From Bacteroidales bacterium (GTDB lineage Bacteria; Bacteroidota; Bacteroidia; Bacteroidales; VadinHA17), in contig CP070687.1 in assembly GCA_020353115.1 (NCBI GenBank), forward strand, positions 1,196,337 to 1,205,856: a stretch of 9,520 nt of DNA, in the 5' to 3' direction. Under the pieces are notes generated by a model. The model did not search any database. It had not been told where the DNA came from and saw only the letters and a list, made by a program, of their open reading frames with translations. Both the position numbers and the translations under genes were made by a program. Below, in pieces: positions 1 to 7,596 of this stretch (positions are counted from its first letter, which is position 1; each line of letters begins with the position of its first letter).

Positions 1-54
1 TTTGAAGCCGTGTTACTTTTATTTACTTTCAAAAAGTAATAAAATTCTGAATCG

Positions 55-1323
55 ATGAGTAACTCCAGTTCCATTGCATTTTTAACGATTGTCATGCCAT
101 TGATGTTTTTCTCCGGTGGAAAATCAGCAGGCCAGGGTATTGATTTGCCGGACTCCGTAAAGCGGGAATATGCCATAAGGATATTCATTGATTGCCGTGA
201 ATGTGACATGGATTACATCAGGCGGGAGATCCCCTATGTGAATTATGTTCGGGATACCTGGGATGCCCAGGTATATATCCTGGAAACACAACAGGAAACA
301 GGAAGCGGAGGTGATGAGTATACCTTTTTCTTCCAGGGACAACTTGATCTTCAGGGAATGAATGACACGCTCACCTATGCATCCAGGCCGGACGATACCA
401 GGGACAATATCCGGTATGGCCGGACACGGATGCTTAAAATCGGATTAATGCGGTATGTGGCGAAAAGTCCGCTGATCCAGGAGATAGAAATTATTCATGA
501 AGAAGGCTCGGAAGATGAGGTGGTGGTCGACCGGTGGAATAACTGGGTCTTTGAGCTGGACATTAACCCGGAATACGAGGGAGAGGAATCCTACAAATCC
601 CTGGACCTGGAAAATTCCATCAATGCACTGAAAATTACACCGGATTGGAAACTGGAATTCGACCTTGAATACGATATGAGACGAACCAAATACATCTCAG
701 ATGATACAACCATAGTAGCTTTAAGAGAATCGATCTATATGGATAACCTGATTGTTAAAAGCCTCAGCAACCACTGGTCGGCAGGTGGGTTTTTCAGTTT
801 CAGGTCTTCCACATACGGTAACCTGAAGCACAACTTCGAAATATACCCCTCTGTTGAGTACAACATTTTTCCGTATTCGGAATCGAACCACCGGCAATTG
901 AGAATATTGTATGGTCTTGGAGCCAACCTTCTCACTTACAACGATTCGACCATTTATGATATGATCAGGGAAAACCGGATGCATCAGCGATTGCTTGTGG
1001 CTTTCAGGGTACAGGAAAGATGGGGGTCGGTTAATGTCTCCCTCGAAGCTTCAAATTATTTCTTTGATTTTTCAAAGAACAGGTTGGCTCTGGAGGGTCA
1101 TCTTCGGGTAAGGATAATCAAAGGACTCTCTCTCAGTCTGTATGGAGACGTTGGCAGGATTCACGATCAGTTATCCCTTGTGAAAGGTGAATTGTCCGAA
1201 ACCGAGGTTTTATTGAGATTGAGGGAGCTGGAAACCGAATACAATTACGATTTCGGTGTTGGCCTTACGTATACTTTCGGGGCGATCTATAACAATATTG
1301 TCAATCCAAGGTTTGGGAATTAA
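55..1323 (+). CDS. Secreted outer-membrane beta-barrel protein with conserved N-terminal CxxCD domain
   Basis: The 422-residue protein starts with a hydrophobic signal-like segment (residues 7-20) followed by small residues around KSAGQ, so export is likely, although the usual early Lys/Arg residues are missing. Residues 40-140 form a compact domain with CRECDMDYIRREIPYVNYVRD-like conservation (positions 47-67; Cys47, Cys50), then a GSGGDEYTF motif near 83 and a TLTYASRPDDTRD motif near 105. From memory this pattern occurs in uncharacterised Bacteroidota proteins. The second half (about 190-420) has alternating polar and aromatic stretches with Trp, Tyr and Phe, ending YTFGAIYNNIVNPRFGN, which fits an outer-membrane barrel. 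In-frame stops at 37-42 rule out a longer start. No function is known to me. Neighbours give no clear clue, since the next plus-strand gene lies about 190 bp away. Confidence is high that it is a gene and moderate for the barrel. Confidence 0.85.
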   Translation: MSNSSSIAFLTIVMPLMFFSGGKSAGQGIDLPDSVKREYAIRIFIDCRECDMDYIRREIPYVNYVRDTWDAQVYILETQQETGSGGDEYTFFFQGQLDLQGMNDTLTYASRPDDTRDNIRYGRTRMLKIGLMRYVAKSPLIQEIEIIHEEGSEDEVVVDRWNNWVFELDINPEYEGEESYKSLDLENSINALKITPDWKLEFDLEYDMRRTKYISDDTTIVALRESIYMDNLIVKSLSNHWSAGGFFSFRSSTYGNLKHNFEIYPSVEYNIFPYSESNHRQLRILYGLGANLLTYNDSTIYDMIRENRMHQRLLVAFRVQERWGSVNVSLEASNYFFDFSKNRLALEGHLRVRIIKGLSLSLYGDVGRIHDQLSLVKGELSETEVLLRLRELETEYNYDFGVGLTYTFGAIYNNIVNPRFGN

Positions 1324-1509
1324 AAACACCATCGTATTGAAGTATGGAGGTACTAATTCGTAGGTAGCTGTGCCTATTTAAACGCAACCTAAATGGATAA
1401 TATTAACATCTTAATAATATAAAAGCTCATTATCATCACAGCATCGATAAAATACAATCGAGTGGTTAGATTAAAACCAGATAGTAAATATGGGGTGCTT
1501 GGGGTGTTT
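1324..1509. other. Intergenic spacer, no recognisable gene
   Basis: This 186-bp A+T-rich gap separates the barrel protein from the lipoprotein gene. It holds only weak A+T-rich inverted stretches (for example around 1397-1420) and no T-tract terminator hairpin that I would defend. I found no match to the Bacteroidota promoter pattern TAnnTTTG. Confidence 0.5.
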
Positions 1510-2211
1510 ATGAAAAAAGCGGGACGATTGATTTTTTATCTTATCTCCGTCTTAATTATTGGCTGTAACAAGGAAGATATTGGAGTTGATGATCCGGTAA
1601 TATTTGATTTCAACTTTGTTACAGGTACGCAAAACTGGGAGAGCTTTTTTTCTGATTATCCTGTCGGGGAGGAAGAATTTTATGAGTTGACATTCGAGTA
1701 TTCCTGTTTACCAGAACCTTTAGATCAAAATACAAAAGCATTAAAGATCTCCGGGAATAATCATAGTGATGACTTGTTTTCTGCGCTCTACAGAAAATTT
1801 GACAACCTTAAACCAAACCATACGTACTCCATAACTTTTGACTTGGAATTGGCGTCCAATGCACCTACTAATGCAGCTGGAGTTGGTGGCAGTCCTGATT
1901 TGGCCCTGGGAGGAGGTGGAATAAATTATCCTCCGGAAAACAGTTTGGACGATATTAATCACTACCGGCCAAATTTCGAGTCTCAACTTCAATCCGGTCT
2001 GTCCAATCAGATTTTCAAGGTTTTGGGAACAATTGGTGTTTCCGATGAAATTCCCACTCCATTTATGCTGATCAATAGAAATAACTTAAGCGACCCTATA
2101 AATATTTCAACGAATTCAGATGGGGAAATCTGGCTAATGATTGCAACCGATTCAGGTTTTGAATCCACAACCACCTTGTTCTACAAATCAATCAGGATCA
2201 AATTTGAATAA
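1510..2211 (+). CDS. Lipoprotein of an uncharacterised family (SGNNHSDDLF motif)
   Basis: With the ATG at 1510 the product is 233 residues and begins with a textbook lipoprotein signal: KK at 2-3, a hydrophobic core, and the lipobox LIIGC with Cys19 as the lipidated residue. A GTG 48 bases upstream would add 16 residues before this signal and is therefore unlikely. The mature protein carries FDFNF (32-36), a YPVGEEEFYEL stretch (50-60), SGNNHSDDLF (81-90), LKPNHTYSITFDLELASNAP (100-119), a glycine-rich loop (123-138) and a C-terminal TDSGFESTT (213-221) followed by a beta strand. I recall this ordered motif set in scattered uncharacterised secreted bacterial proteins. The strand-rich pattern suggests a jelly-roll fold, possibly carbohydrate-binding, but that is inference. 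It converges on the hydrolase gene of the opposite cluster. Confidence 0.85.
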   Translation: MKKAGRLIFYLISVLIIGCNKEDIGVDDPVIFDFNFVTGTQNWESFFSDYPVGEEEFYELTFEYSCLPEPLDQNTKALKISGNNHSDDLFSALYRKFDNLKPNHTYSITFDLELASNAPTNAAGVGGSPDLALGGGGINYPPENSLDDINHYRPNFESQLQSGLSNQIFKVLGTIGVSDEIPTPFMLINRNNLSDPINISTNSDGEIWLMIATDSGFESTTTLFYKSIRIKFE

Positions 2212-2461
2212 ACCGCTACAAGAAATTCAGGCGGGAGTGTATATTCGCAGAATAAGTCTTCTTCTGGTTTCCACAGCTTCCTCGTTAGTATTTTTCCTGC
2301 ATGGAACCGGAACTTACAGGATTGTGCACATTAAGGTAACAATTGTATGTTTGTTTATTTTCCGCTACAGGGGAAGTTGTTATTCTTAGTTGTATGGGGG
2401 AGTATTATCAGTTATGAACAAAACGTAACTTTTTTGGACGGGATTAATCTTTTCATTTAAA
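2212..2461. other. Intergenic region between convergent genes
   Basis: This 250-bp stretch lies between the stop of the lipoprotein gene and the stop of the hydrolase gene, which face each other. A short frame runs through it (to 2389), but it starts inside the lipoprotein gene, has no recognisable protein pattern and looks non-coding. I see no strong bidirectional terminator. The only candidate is the short A/T-rich run near 2420-2436, which is too weak to call. Confidence 0.5.
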
Positions 2462-3367
2462 TTACTCTCTTTCAGGTGTAGTCTTTATCCATTCTATTAT
2501 AACATGAGCTATGTCTTCCCTTGAATTCCTAAACGAATGATTATCCTGAAATGCTACAATCGTTACGTTTTGTGCTTTCTCATTTTGAAGTGCTCGGTAT
2601 AATGGCAAAATAAAATCATCTATTACAGCATTTTCAACTGAACCGAAATAATCATCCCATCCTCCAATTAATAAAATATCTTTTTGTGCAAGTAAATGAG
2701 CACATTTTCTTAAATGAAAAGTCGGGTTTAATTCTATGATATTCAATTCAGCCATTTCCTTTGGAGTTCCTCCTTTTGCGAATCTTACAGGACCTTTTGG
2801 TGCTCTTAATCTTGCATATACTTCATCAATCAATTTTCGTGTATCCGCATTTCGGGAGTATTCAATCATAAACTCACCAGGGTCGGCACCAGCAACTGAA
2901 AAGACCGCCTTTATTTCAGGATGGTTTGCGGCATAGGTCAGGGCCATTCCTCCACCCATACTATACCCACCAAGATAGATAAACGTTGTGTCAATTTTAT
3001 ACTTGCGAATATTCTCTGATTGATTAATGAAATTGTATGCAGACTTGATATTTTTTTGAGAGTTTTGCCAACTGTACTCTCCCTGACTTTGATAAGTGCC
3101 ACTGAAGTTAAAAGTTAAAGCATTCAGGCCAGCCTCGGAAAGTTTCTTCCCGATATCAAGCACATCTGCTTCATTTCCAGGAAAACCTTGCAATAAAATA
3201 ATAGTTGGGAATATACCTTCTCCGCCTGCTACATAGAATTTACCTTTAAGAATAACTCCATCGCATTCGATGGAAATATTTGCGGGTATAGTCTCCTGGC
3301 TTTGAGTAACGACAGGGAATAGATAGAAAACCAGAAAAACCATACATAACCTTGAAAATGATTTCAT
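2462..3367 (-). CDS. Secreted alpha/beta hydrolase
   Basis: The 301-residue protein has an N-terminal signal peptide (about residues 1-23, ending near VVTQSQ) and an alpha/beta-hydrolase fold. LLQGFPG at 58-64 is the likely oxyanion-hole loop. GYSMG at 134-138 is the nucleophile elbow with Ser136. Asp238 or Asp239 in GGWDDYFG, and His277 in DNHSF, complete the expected Ser-Asp-His triad in the right order. Family knowledge supports an esterase, peptidase or related hydrolase acting outside the cytoplasm; the substrate cannot be read. The ATG lies 23 bp after the symporter stop, so co-transcription as the last gene of the cluster is likely. A 60-base sample inside this gene has about one third G+C against 45 percent in a sample of the symporter, hinting at a different history. 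Confidence 0.88.
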   Translation of the reverse strand: MKSFSRLCMVFLVFYLFPVVTQSQETIPANISIECDGVILKGKFYVAGGEGIFPTIILLQGFPGNEADVLDIGKKLSEAGLNALTFNFSGTYQSQGEYSWQNSQKNIKSAYNFINQSENIRKYKIDTTFIYLGGYSMGGGMALTYAANHPEIKAVFSVAGADPGEFMIEYSRNADTRKLIDEVYARLRAPKGPVRFAKGGTPKEMAELNIIELNPTFHLRKCAHLLAQKDILLIGGWDDYFGSVENAVIDDFILPLYRALQNEKAQNVTIVAFQDNHSFRNSREDIAHVIIEWIKTTPERE

Positions 3368-3390
3368 CTTATATTTAATTTATATGTTAT

Positions 3391-5001
3391 CTACCTGAGC
3401 AGGATATAGATGAATACGGTGGCAATGGCAAACAGGATCCAATGAATACGCCAGTCGGATAGATTCCTTATTCTTTCAAACTTCTGTGACCAGTTAATGG
3501 TTGTCTTTTCAAGCTTGACACCGGCTGTTTTTCGCGTAAAAGCAGAAACGCTGAAAAGGACTGCAATTAGTATCAGAGTCCCCCACAATCCGCGATAGGC
3601 GTAATTAAATGTTAGTTTATAATGGAGTAACGGGAAAATCTTTTCACCACGTTCAACACCGATTAACTGATCGGTGACAAATATGGTAGCCAGAACCACT
3701 CCGACCATAACGGAAATATAGGCTCCTTTCAGGGTTACTTTCTTACTGATGATTCCAAACACTATAGCCGGCATTACCGGGAAGACCAGGTAAATGGAAA
3801 TGGTTTGAAGGTATTTATATAATCCTTCCTCGGTCAGGTAAATCAGGTAGGCTGCCGCCATGCCCAGTAACGTTGCGATAAGAATAACAATCCGCCCTGT
3901 AAATACCTGCATCTTTTCGGAGATGTGTGGCCGGTATTCAATGATAAAATCCCTGACTGTCATGGTTGAAACGGAATTCATTACGGCGATCAGAGAGGAT
4001 ATCAGAGCTGCCATAAGGGAAGCCAATACAATACCACGAAGCCCGTTAGGCAGAAGGTCATTCAGCAGAAGGACAAAGGTTTGTTTACTCTCATTCTCCC
4101 CCAATCCGGGGTAGAGAGCCAGCGCTATCACACCAGGCAGTGCAAAAATAAAGATAGGGGAGAATTTGAGTAATGTGGAAAACATGGCACCCCATCTTGC
4201 CTGCTTAAGGTTTGGTGCTGCCAGAACCCGTTGAACGTTGACCTGATCAATGCCCCAGTAGAAAATCCCTGCATAAAAGGCAGTTGCGATGATTCCCCAG
4301 AAGGGATAGACCGGATCATCGTATGGTTTGGCAACGCTCATCGATTCAGGAACCTTTTCCACAAGGGCTTCCCAACCGCCAACTTTTTGCAGCCCCAGGA
4401 ATAGCATTATACTGCAGCCGATGATCATGATAAACGCCTGGAAGGTATCGGTATAGGCCACTGCAGTAAAGCCGCCAACAATGGTAAACAGGGCCGTAAT
4501 AATACCGATTAACAATACGGTGGTCATGATATCCCATCCTAATATGCTGTTGAGAACCAGGGCACCGGCAAACAGGGTAAACGCCATTTTTGTCATGATA
4601 CAAATAAGCAGCATCAATCCCGAGAAGAAAATTCTGGCAGTCCGGTTATATCTCAATTCCAGGAATTCAGGGATGGTATAGATCCTGTTTTTTATGTAGT
4701 ATGGAAAAAGAACCGCACAGGCAAATCCAAGGGTTATTGCAGTGGTAAGTTCAACCGTTCCTGCACTTAGGCCATACCTGTACGCATCTCCTGAAAGTCC
4801 CACCAGATGTTCCGCTCCTATATTTGTAGCAAACAGGGAGGCCCCGACTATTGGCCACGTTATCCGGCGTCCGCCAAGAAAGAAATTTGAGCTGTTTTTA
4901 CCTGCTTTGATACGATACGCGAAGTACAAGCCTAAAAAAAGGCTTCCTGTCAGAAGAATAATTCCAACTATCCAATCTGAAAAGGAAAGTGATAGTCTCA
5001 T
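3391..5001 (-). CDS. SGLT-like sodium/sugar symporter (SSS family)
   Basis: This inner-membrane transporter of 536 residues probably imports a sugar with Na+. It shows about 13-14 hydrophobic segments, the usual SSS number. Residues matching human SGLT1 sugar contacts (from memory) are all present: Asn60 and His65 in ATNIGAEHLVGLSG, Glu84, Trp249 in YWGIDQV, Lys279 and Gln399 in YLQTIS. The spacings His-Glu (19) and Asp252-Lys279 (27) also agree. ISSL with Ser335 and Ser336 matches the Na2 sodium site. The start chosen (MRLSLSFSDW) puts the first helix immediately after, as in the family. An in-frame ATG at 5118 would add 39 polar residues encoded by the repeat element upstream and is rejected. 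The gene sits 246 bp downstream of the kinase gene and 23 bp before the hydrolase gene. Confidence 0.95.
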   Translation of the reverse strand: MRLSLSFSDWIVGIILLTGSLFLGLYFAYRIKAGKNSSNFFLGGRRITWPIVGASLFATNIGAEHLVGLSGDAYRYGLSAGTVELTTAITLGFACAVLFPYYIKNRIYTIPEFLELRYNRTARIFFSGLMLLICIMTKMAFTLFAGALVLNSILGWDIMTTVLLIGIITALFTIVGGFTAVAYTDTFQAFIMIIGCSIMLFLGLQKVGGWEALVEKVPESMSVAKPYDDPVYPFWGIIATAFYAGIFYWGIDQVNVQRVLAAPNLKQARWGAMFSTLLKFSPIFIFALPGVIALALYPGLGENESKQTFVLLLNDLLPNGLRGIVLASLMAALISSLIAVMNSVSTMTVRDFIIEYRPHISEKMQVFTGRIVILIATLLGMAAAYLIYLTEEGLYKYLQTISIYLVFPVMPAIVFGIISKKVTLKGAYISVMVGVVLATIFVTDQLIGVERGEKIFPLLHYKLTFNYAYRGLWGTLILIAVLFSVSAFTRKTAGVKLEKTTINWSQKFERIRNLSDWRIHWILFAIATVFIYILLR

Positions 5002-5247
5002 ATGTGTATTTTTAGATCCCGATTGGGATTCCCCGCATGGCTTCAAGCAGGCAAACGCATATTGACTTCGCCGGGCTCCGCTTCGCTCCGTTTCATGCAA
5101 TGCATTGTGTGTTTGCATGAAAGATACGGGTTAGCCTGCTGCCCGTTCCCTTTCCGGCCTGGCACGTCTCCCTGGGTTACATAAGCCAATATTGTCTGCC
5201 CATATAAAATAGCTATCCAAACCCGTACCTCTATGACTACTGCAAAA
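5002..5247. other. Long intergenic gap inside the gene cluster
   Basis: This 246-bp gap separates the kinase stop from the symporter start, much longer than the 48-bp and 23-bp gaps elsewhere in the cluster. It is locally G+C-rich (26 of 40 bases at 5131-5170) and holds nested inverted repeats described separately. It could carry a second promoter for the symporter or a structured leader, but I found no TAnnTTTG match on the minus strand. Confidence 0.5.
5046..5140. repeat. Nested inverted repeat element with perfect 10-bp hairpin
   Basis: The inner arms TTTCATGCAA (5091-5100) and TTGCATGAAA (5113-5122) are perfect reverse complements with a 12-base loop. CCG (5088-5090) can pair further with CGG (5127-5129) across a 4-base bulge. 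Outer arms AGCAGGC (5046-5052) and GCCTGCT (5134-5140) are also perfect complements, enclosing a G+C-rich run with CCGCTTCGCTCCG. No T-tract follows on either strand, so a simple terminator is not supported. It may be an intergenic repeat family (MITE or REP-like) or an mRNA structure before the symporter. Confidence 0.6.
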
Positions 5248-6261
5248 TCACCGGTCAACGTTTCTGCATATTTCAAGAATTTCCTCGCCGGAAGCCGTTC
5301 CGGTTGTAAAAAGTTTCTGTACCGTTACGGCAGCCGCAAAATTGGCAAATATAGCTGCATCCGCGGGCTTAATCCCGGCAGCCAGAGACAAAGCCAGAGC
5401 GCTGGTGGCAGTATCTCCCGCACCAACCGGATCAAGTTCTGTTTCCAACTTGATTCCGGGAATTTCGCTGATGCCTTTATCATCAATAACCACAATCCCT
5501 CGTGACCCACACGTTATAAAAACAGGCTTCCCTGATTGCCTGTATATATTCATACCGTATTGTTTGACATCGGTTAATGGGATGATATCATCCGGATTCA
5601 CATCAATACCATTCATCCTGACAATCTCAGTATCATTGGTCTTCCGGAGAACGTTACGGAACGTACTACTGTAATGCCTTGAATCGAGCAAAACGACGCT
5701 ATCATTAAACTCGGTAAAAAGTCTGTTCGCTTCATCTATAAACTCTAAATTCGTTATACTCCCGGGGACTTGCTGGTTGAAGACCAGGGCATCATAGTTT
5801 TGCAGGGCGACTCGCAGATTTTTAAGCAGTTCATCATCAGTTATTTTGTCACGTTTGTTATAAGCCCCGAAATCCATCCGTGGTTCTTCCTTATGCTCCA
5901 GGTATTTTTTAACAAACGTAACCGTACTGAAATGCTCTTTTTGAATAATCAGGGAACTGATATCTACATTCAGGCCGACAAGATGTGCGGTAAGTTCCCT
6001 TCCGAAAATATCATCTCCTATGACTCCAATGGCCTTGATGCTGGCAGGTTTCAGGGCCGATAAGTTGGCTGCAATATTTGAAGCCCCGCCAGGAGAGTAG
6101 TAATGGTGTTTTACGGCTTCGGCTTGCAAACCGGTCTCTACCGAAATCTCCGAACCTCGCGGGTCCATGATCCAGTATGCATCCAGGCAAAAATCACCGT
6201 AAACAGCAATTTTAACCCTGTTGATCCTTTTTAGTATTTCGACGATCTGATCCCTTTTCAT
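5248..6261 (-). CDS. PfkB-family sugar kinase, RfaE/HldE kinase-like
   Basis: The 337-residue cytoplasmic protein has the PfkB (ribokinase) fold signatures. KIAVYGDFCLDAYW (17-30) and PGGASNIAANL (57-67) form the N-terminal substrate region in the style of the RfaE/HldE kinase domain. IGDDIFGREL is at 81-90. DPVGAGDT (277-284) is the second PfkB signature, with Asp283 as catalytic base and GAGD as anion hole. The family transfers phosphate from ATP to a sugar hydroxyl. Where HldE from memory reads close to ISPEAPV, this protein has ISVETGL (39-45). It also lacks the C-terminal nucleotidyltransferase domain, so it is probably not a heptose-1-phosphate pathway enzyme. The gene follows the epimerase gene after 48 bp and precedes the symporter, suggesting it phosphorylates the imported or epimerised sugar. 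The substrate is unknown. Confidence 0.9.
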   Translation of the reverse strand: MKRDQIVEILKRINRVKIAVYGDFCLDAYWIMDPRGSEISVETGLQAEAVKHHYYSPGGASNIAANLSALKPASIKAIGVIGDDIFGRELTAHLVGLNVDISSLIIQKEHFSTVTFVKKYLEHKEEPRMDFGAYNKRDKITDDELLKNLRVALQNYDALVFNQQVPGSITNLEFIDEANRLFTEFNDSVVLLDSRHYSSTFRNVLRKTNDTEIVRMNGIDVNPDDIIPLTDVKQYGMNIYRQSGKPVFITCGSRGIVVIDDKGISEIPGIKLETELDPVGAGDTATSALALSLAAGIKPADAAIFANFAAAVTVQKLFTTGTASGEEILEICRNVDR

Positions 6262-6309
6262 AGGTTATACGAGTGACATGGGCCAGAAACTCAATTCCTG
6301 TCTGGTTTT

Positions 6310-7596
6310 TTAATCATTCGTCTGAAAATTCTTTTCAGATATCCTGTCAAGCCGGTGTATACATTGTATCATGGCTCTTACGGTATGATAGTTTATTTTC
6401 CATGAATGTCCCATATGCGTCCAGATTGGAACACCTTCCCGTGTCAGAAGCGGCCACCATTCACCAACCGGATGATGTATAACCTTGTCAAAAACAAACC
6501 GGTGTACATTTTCATATGCATGCCAAAACTTGGCCGATCCAAACAGAAGAAATGCATCAAGCATTCCTATCATTACTTCCGCTTGCTGCCAGAACTCCTT
6601 TTCCATATCGTAGACCCCACCTGTGTGCGGGCCTTCAACATATACCCCTCCGTATTCATAGTCAATTCCATGATTTACCGTATGGTCAAGCATTTTCTTC
6701 AAAACGTCGCTATACTCATTGATATCCATACCCAGGATGTCCAGTGCATGTATCAGTAACCAGGCAAACTCAACATTATGTCCGAAGCATGTATTATCTT
6801 CCGGATTTTCCTTTTGTCCACCGTCGGCATAGCGGTCCCAACCCCAGATTATGTCAAATTTTATCTGTGACGCCACTTTCCAGTCAGGAGTGAATTGAGG
6901 TATGCCCGTTTTATGTTCCGGGTGCAGCATGTGATGGATCAGCAGATTGATAATGTCCAGCAACCGGTTTCGGTATGCATCCTTTCTTTCACATTCGAAA
7001 AGGCCGGTAACCGCTTCCATAAGGTGCATATGTACATCGAGCGTCTTGCGATTTCCACCCTGACTGCCGGGGCCTGCTACATTCCATCTTCTGTCAAACA
7101 TTTCAAAGTAACCGTCATAGGTGCTATCCCAGCATCGCTCCTCCAGGAGATTGAAGGTTTTTTCAGCAAATTCAAGTCCTCTCGTATCGCCTGTAGCCAA
7201 ATAATATTCACTCAGGCAGTAGATGGCAAAACTTTGACCGTAAAGGATTTTCTTGTCTATTGTAATGCGTCCCTTACGATTGGCCATCCAATAGAATCCG
7301 CCATATTCCTTGTCCCACAATCTATTGATCAGAAAATCGATCCCATGCTCAGCAATTTCTGCGCAATGACCATTTCCGTATCCTGCCCGGTGAGCGGAAG
7401 ACATGGTATAGACCGATCGCGTCTGTGCAATCAAAGACTTTTCATCCTCCCCTGTATCCTTGCCATCCTGATCAAAATGAGTAATAAAACCCCCGTTCTG
7501 TTCATCCTTTAAACGGTTCATCCAGAATGGCAATAGTTCATTTACCAGATGTCTTACTGCTTCCTTTTTGTATATCAATACCTGGTCCCTGTCCAT
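6310..7596 (-). CDS. AGE-superfamily sugar epimerase/isomerase, cellobiose/mannose 2-epimerase-like
   Basis: The 428-residue protein belongs to the N-acylglucosamine 2-epimerase superfamily with an (alpha/alpha)6 barrel, probably cytoplasmic since no signal peptide is seen. Motifs in order: AQTRSVYTMSSAHR (Arg60), YGQSFAIYCLSEYYLATGD (119-137), DVHMHLMEA (His189/His191), FGHNVEFAWLL (His273, Glu276), FWQQAEVMIGMLDAF (335-349) and SWKINYHTVRA (His404). From memory, Rhodothermus marinus cellobiose 2-epimerase uses Arg66, His200, His259, Glu262 and His390. The last two His residues there are 131 apart, as are His273 and His404 here. FGHxxE favours the cellobiose/mannose 2-epimerase side over true AGE. 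An insertion of about 20 residues seems to lie between His191 and His273. It is the first gene of the minus-strand cluster and starts 60 bp beyond a transposase remnant. The exact substrate is undetermined. Confidence 0.9.
   Translation of the reverse strand: MDRDQVLIYKKEAVRHLVNELLPFWMNRLKDEQNGGFITHFDQDGKDTGEDEKSLIAQTRSVYTMSSAHRAGYGNGHCAEIAEHGIDFLINRLWDKEYGGFYWMANRKGRITIDKKILYGQSFAIYCLSEYYLATGDTRGLEFAEKTFNLLEERCWDSTYDGYFEMFDRRWNVAGPGSQGGNRKTLDVHMHLMEAVTGLFECERKDAYRNRLLDIINLLIHHMLHPEHKTGIPQFTPDWKVASQIKFDIIWGWDRYADGGQKENPEDNTCFGHNVEFAWLLIHALDILGMDINEYSDVLKKMLDHTVNHGIDYEYGGVYVEGPHTGGVYDMEKEFWQQAEVMIGMLDAFLLFGSAKFWHAYENVHRFVFDKVIHHPVGEWWPLLTREGVPIWTHMGHSWKINYHTVRAMIQCIHRLDRISEKNFQTND

Noticed and set aside
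1..31. TTTG (1-4) and TAcTTTca-like element (24-31) as a Bacteroidota promoter for the first gene
   Set aside because: The 19-base spacing is right but the -7 element has two mismatches; too weak to call in A+T-rich sequence.
1..36. Possible 3' end of an upstream gene (12 codons followed by two stops)
   Set aside because: Too short to recognise, and an open run of 12 codons is expected by chance.
1462..1509. GTG start 16 codons upstream of the lipoprotein ATG
   Set aside because: It would place extra residues before a perfect lipoprotein signal; MKKAGRLIFY...LIIGC is the natural N-terminus.
2141..2389. 82-residue open frame overlapping the end of the lipoprotein gene
   Set aside because: It starts inside a confident gene in another frame and has no recognisable domain.
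5002..5118. 39-residue N-terminal extension of the symporter from an in-frame ATG at 5118
   Set aside because: The extension is polar, is encoded by the inverted-repeat element, and delays the first helix that should begin a few residues after the start in this family; the ATG at 5001 fits.
6895..7512. 205-residue plus-strand open frame
   Set aside because: It lies wholly within the epimerase gene on the other strand and shows no protein pattern; it is a shadow frame.
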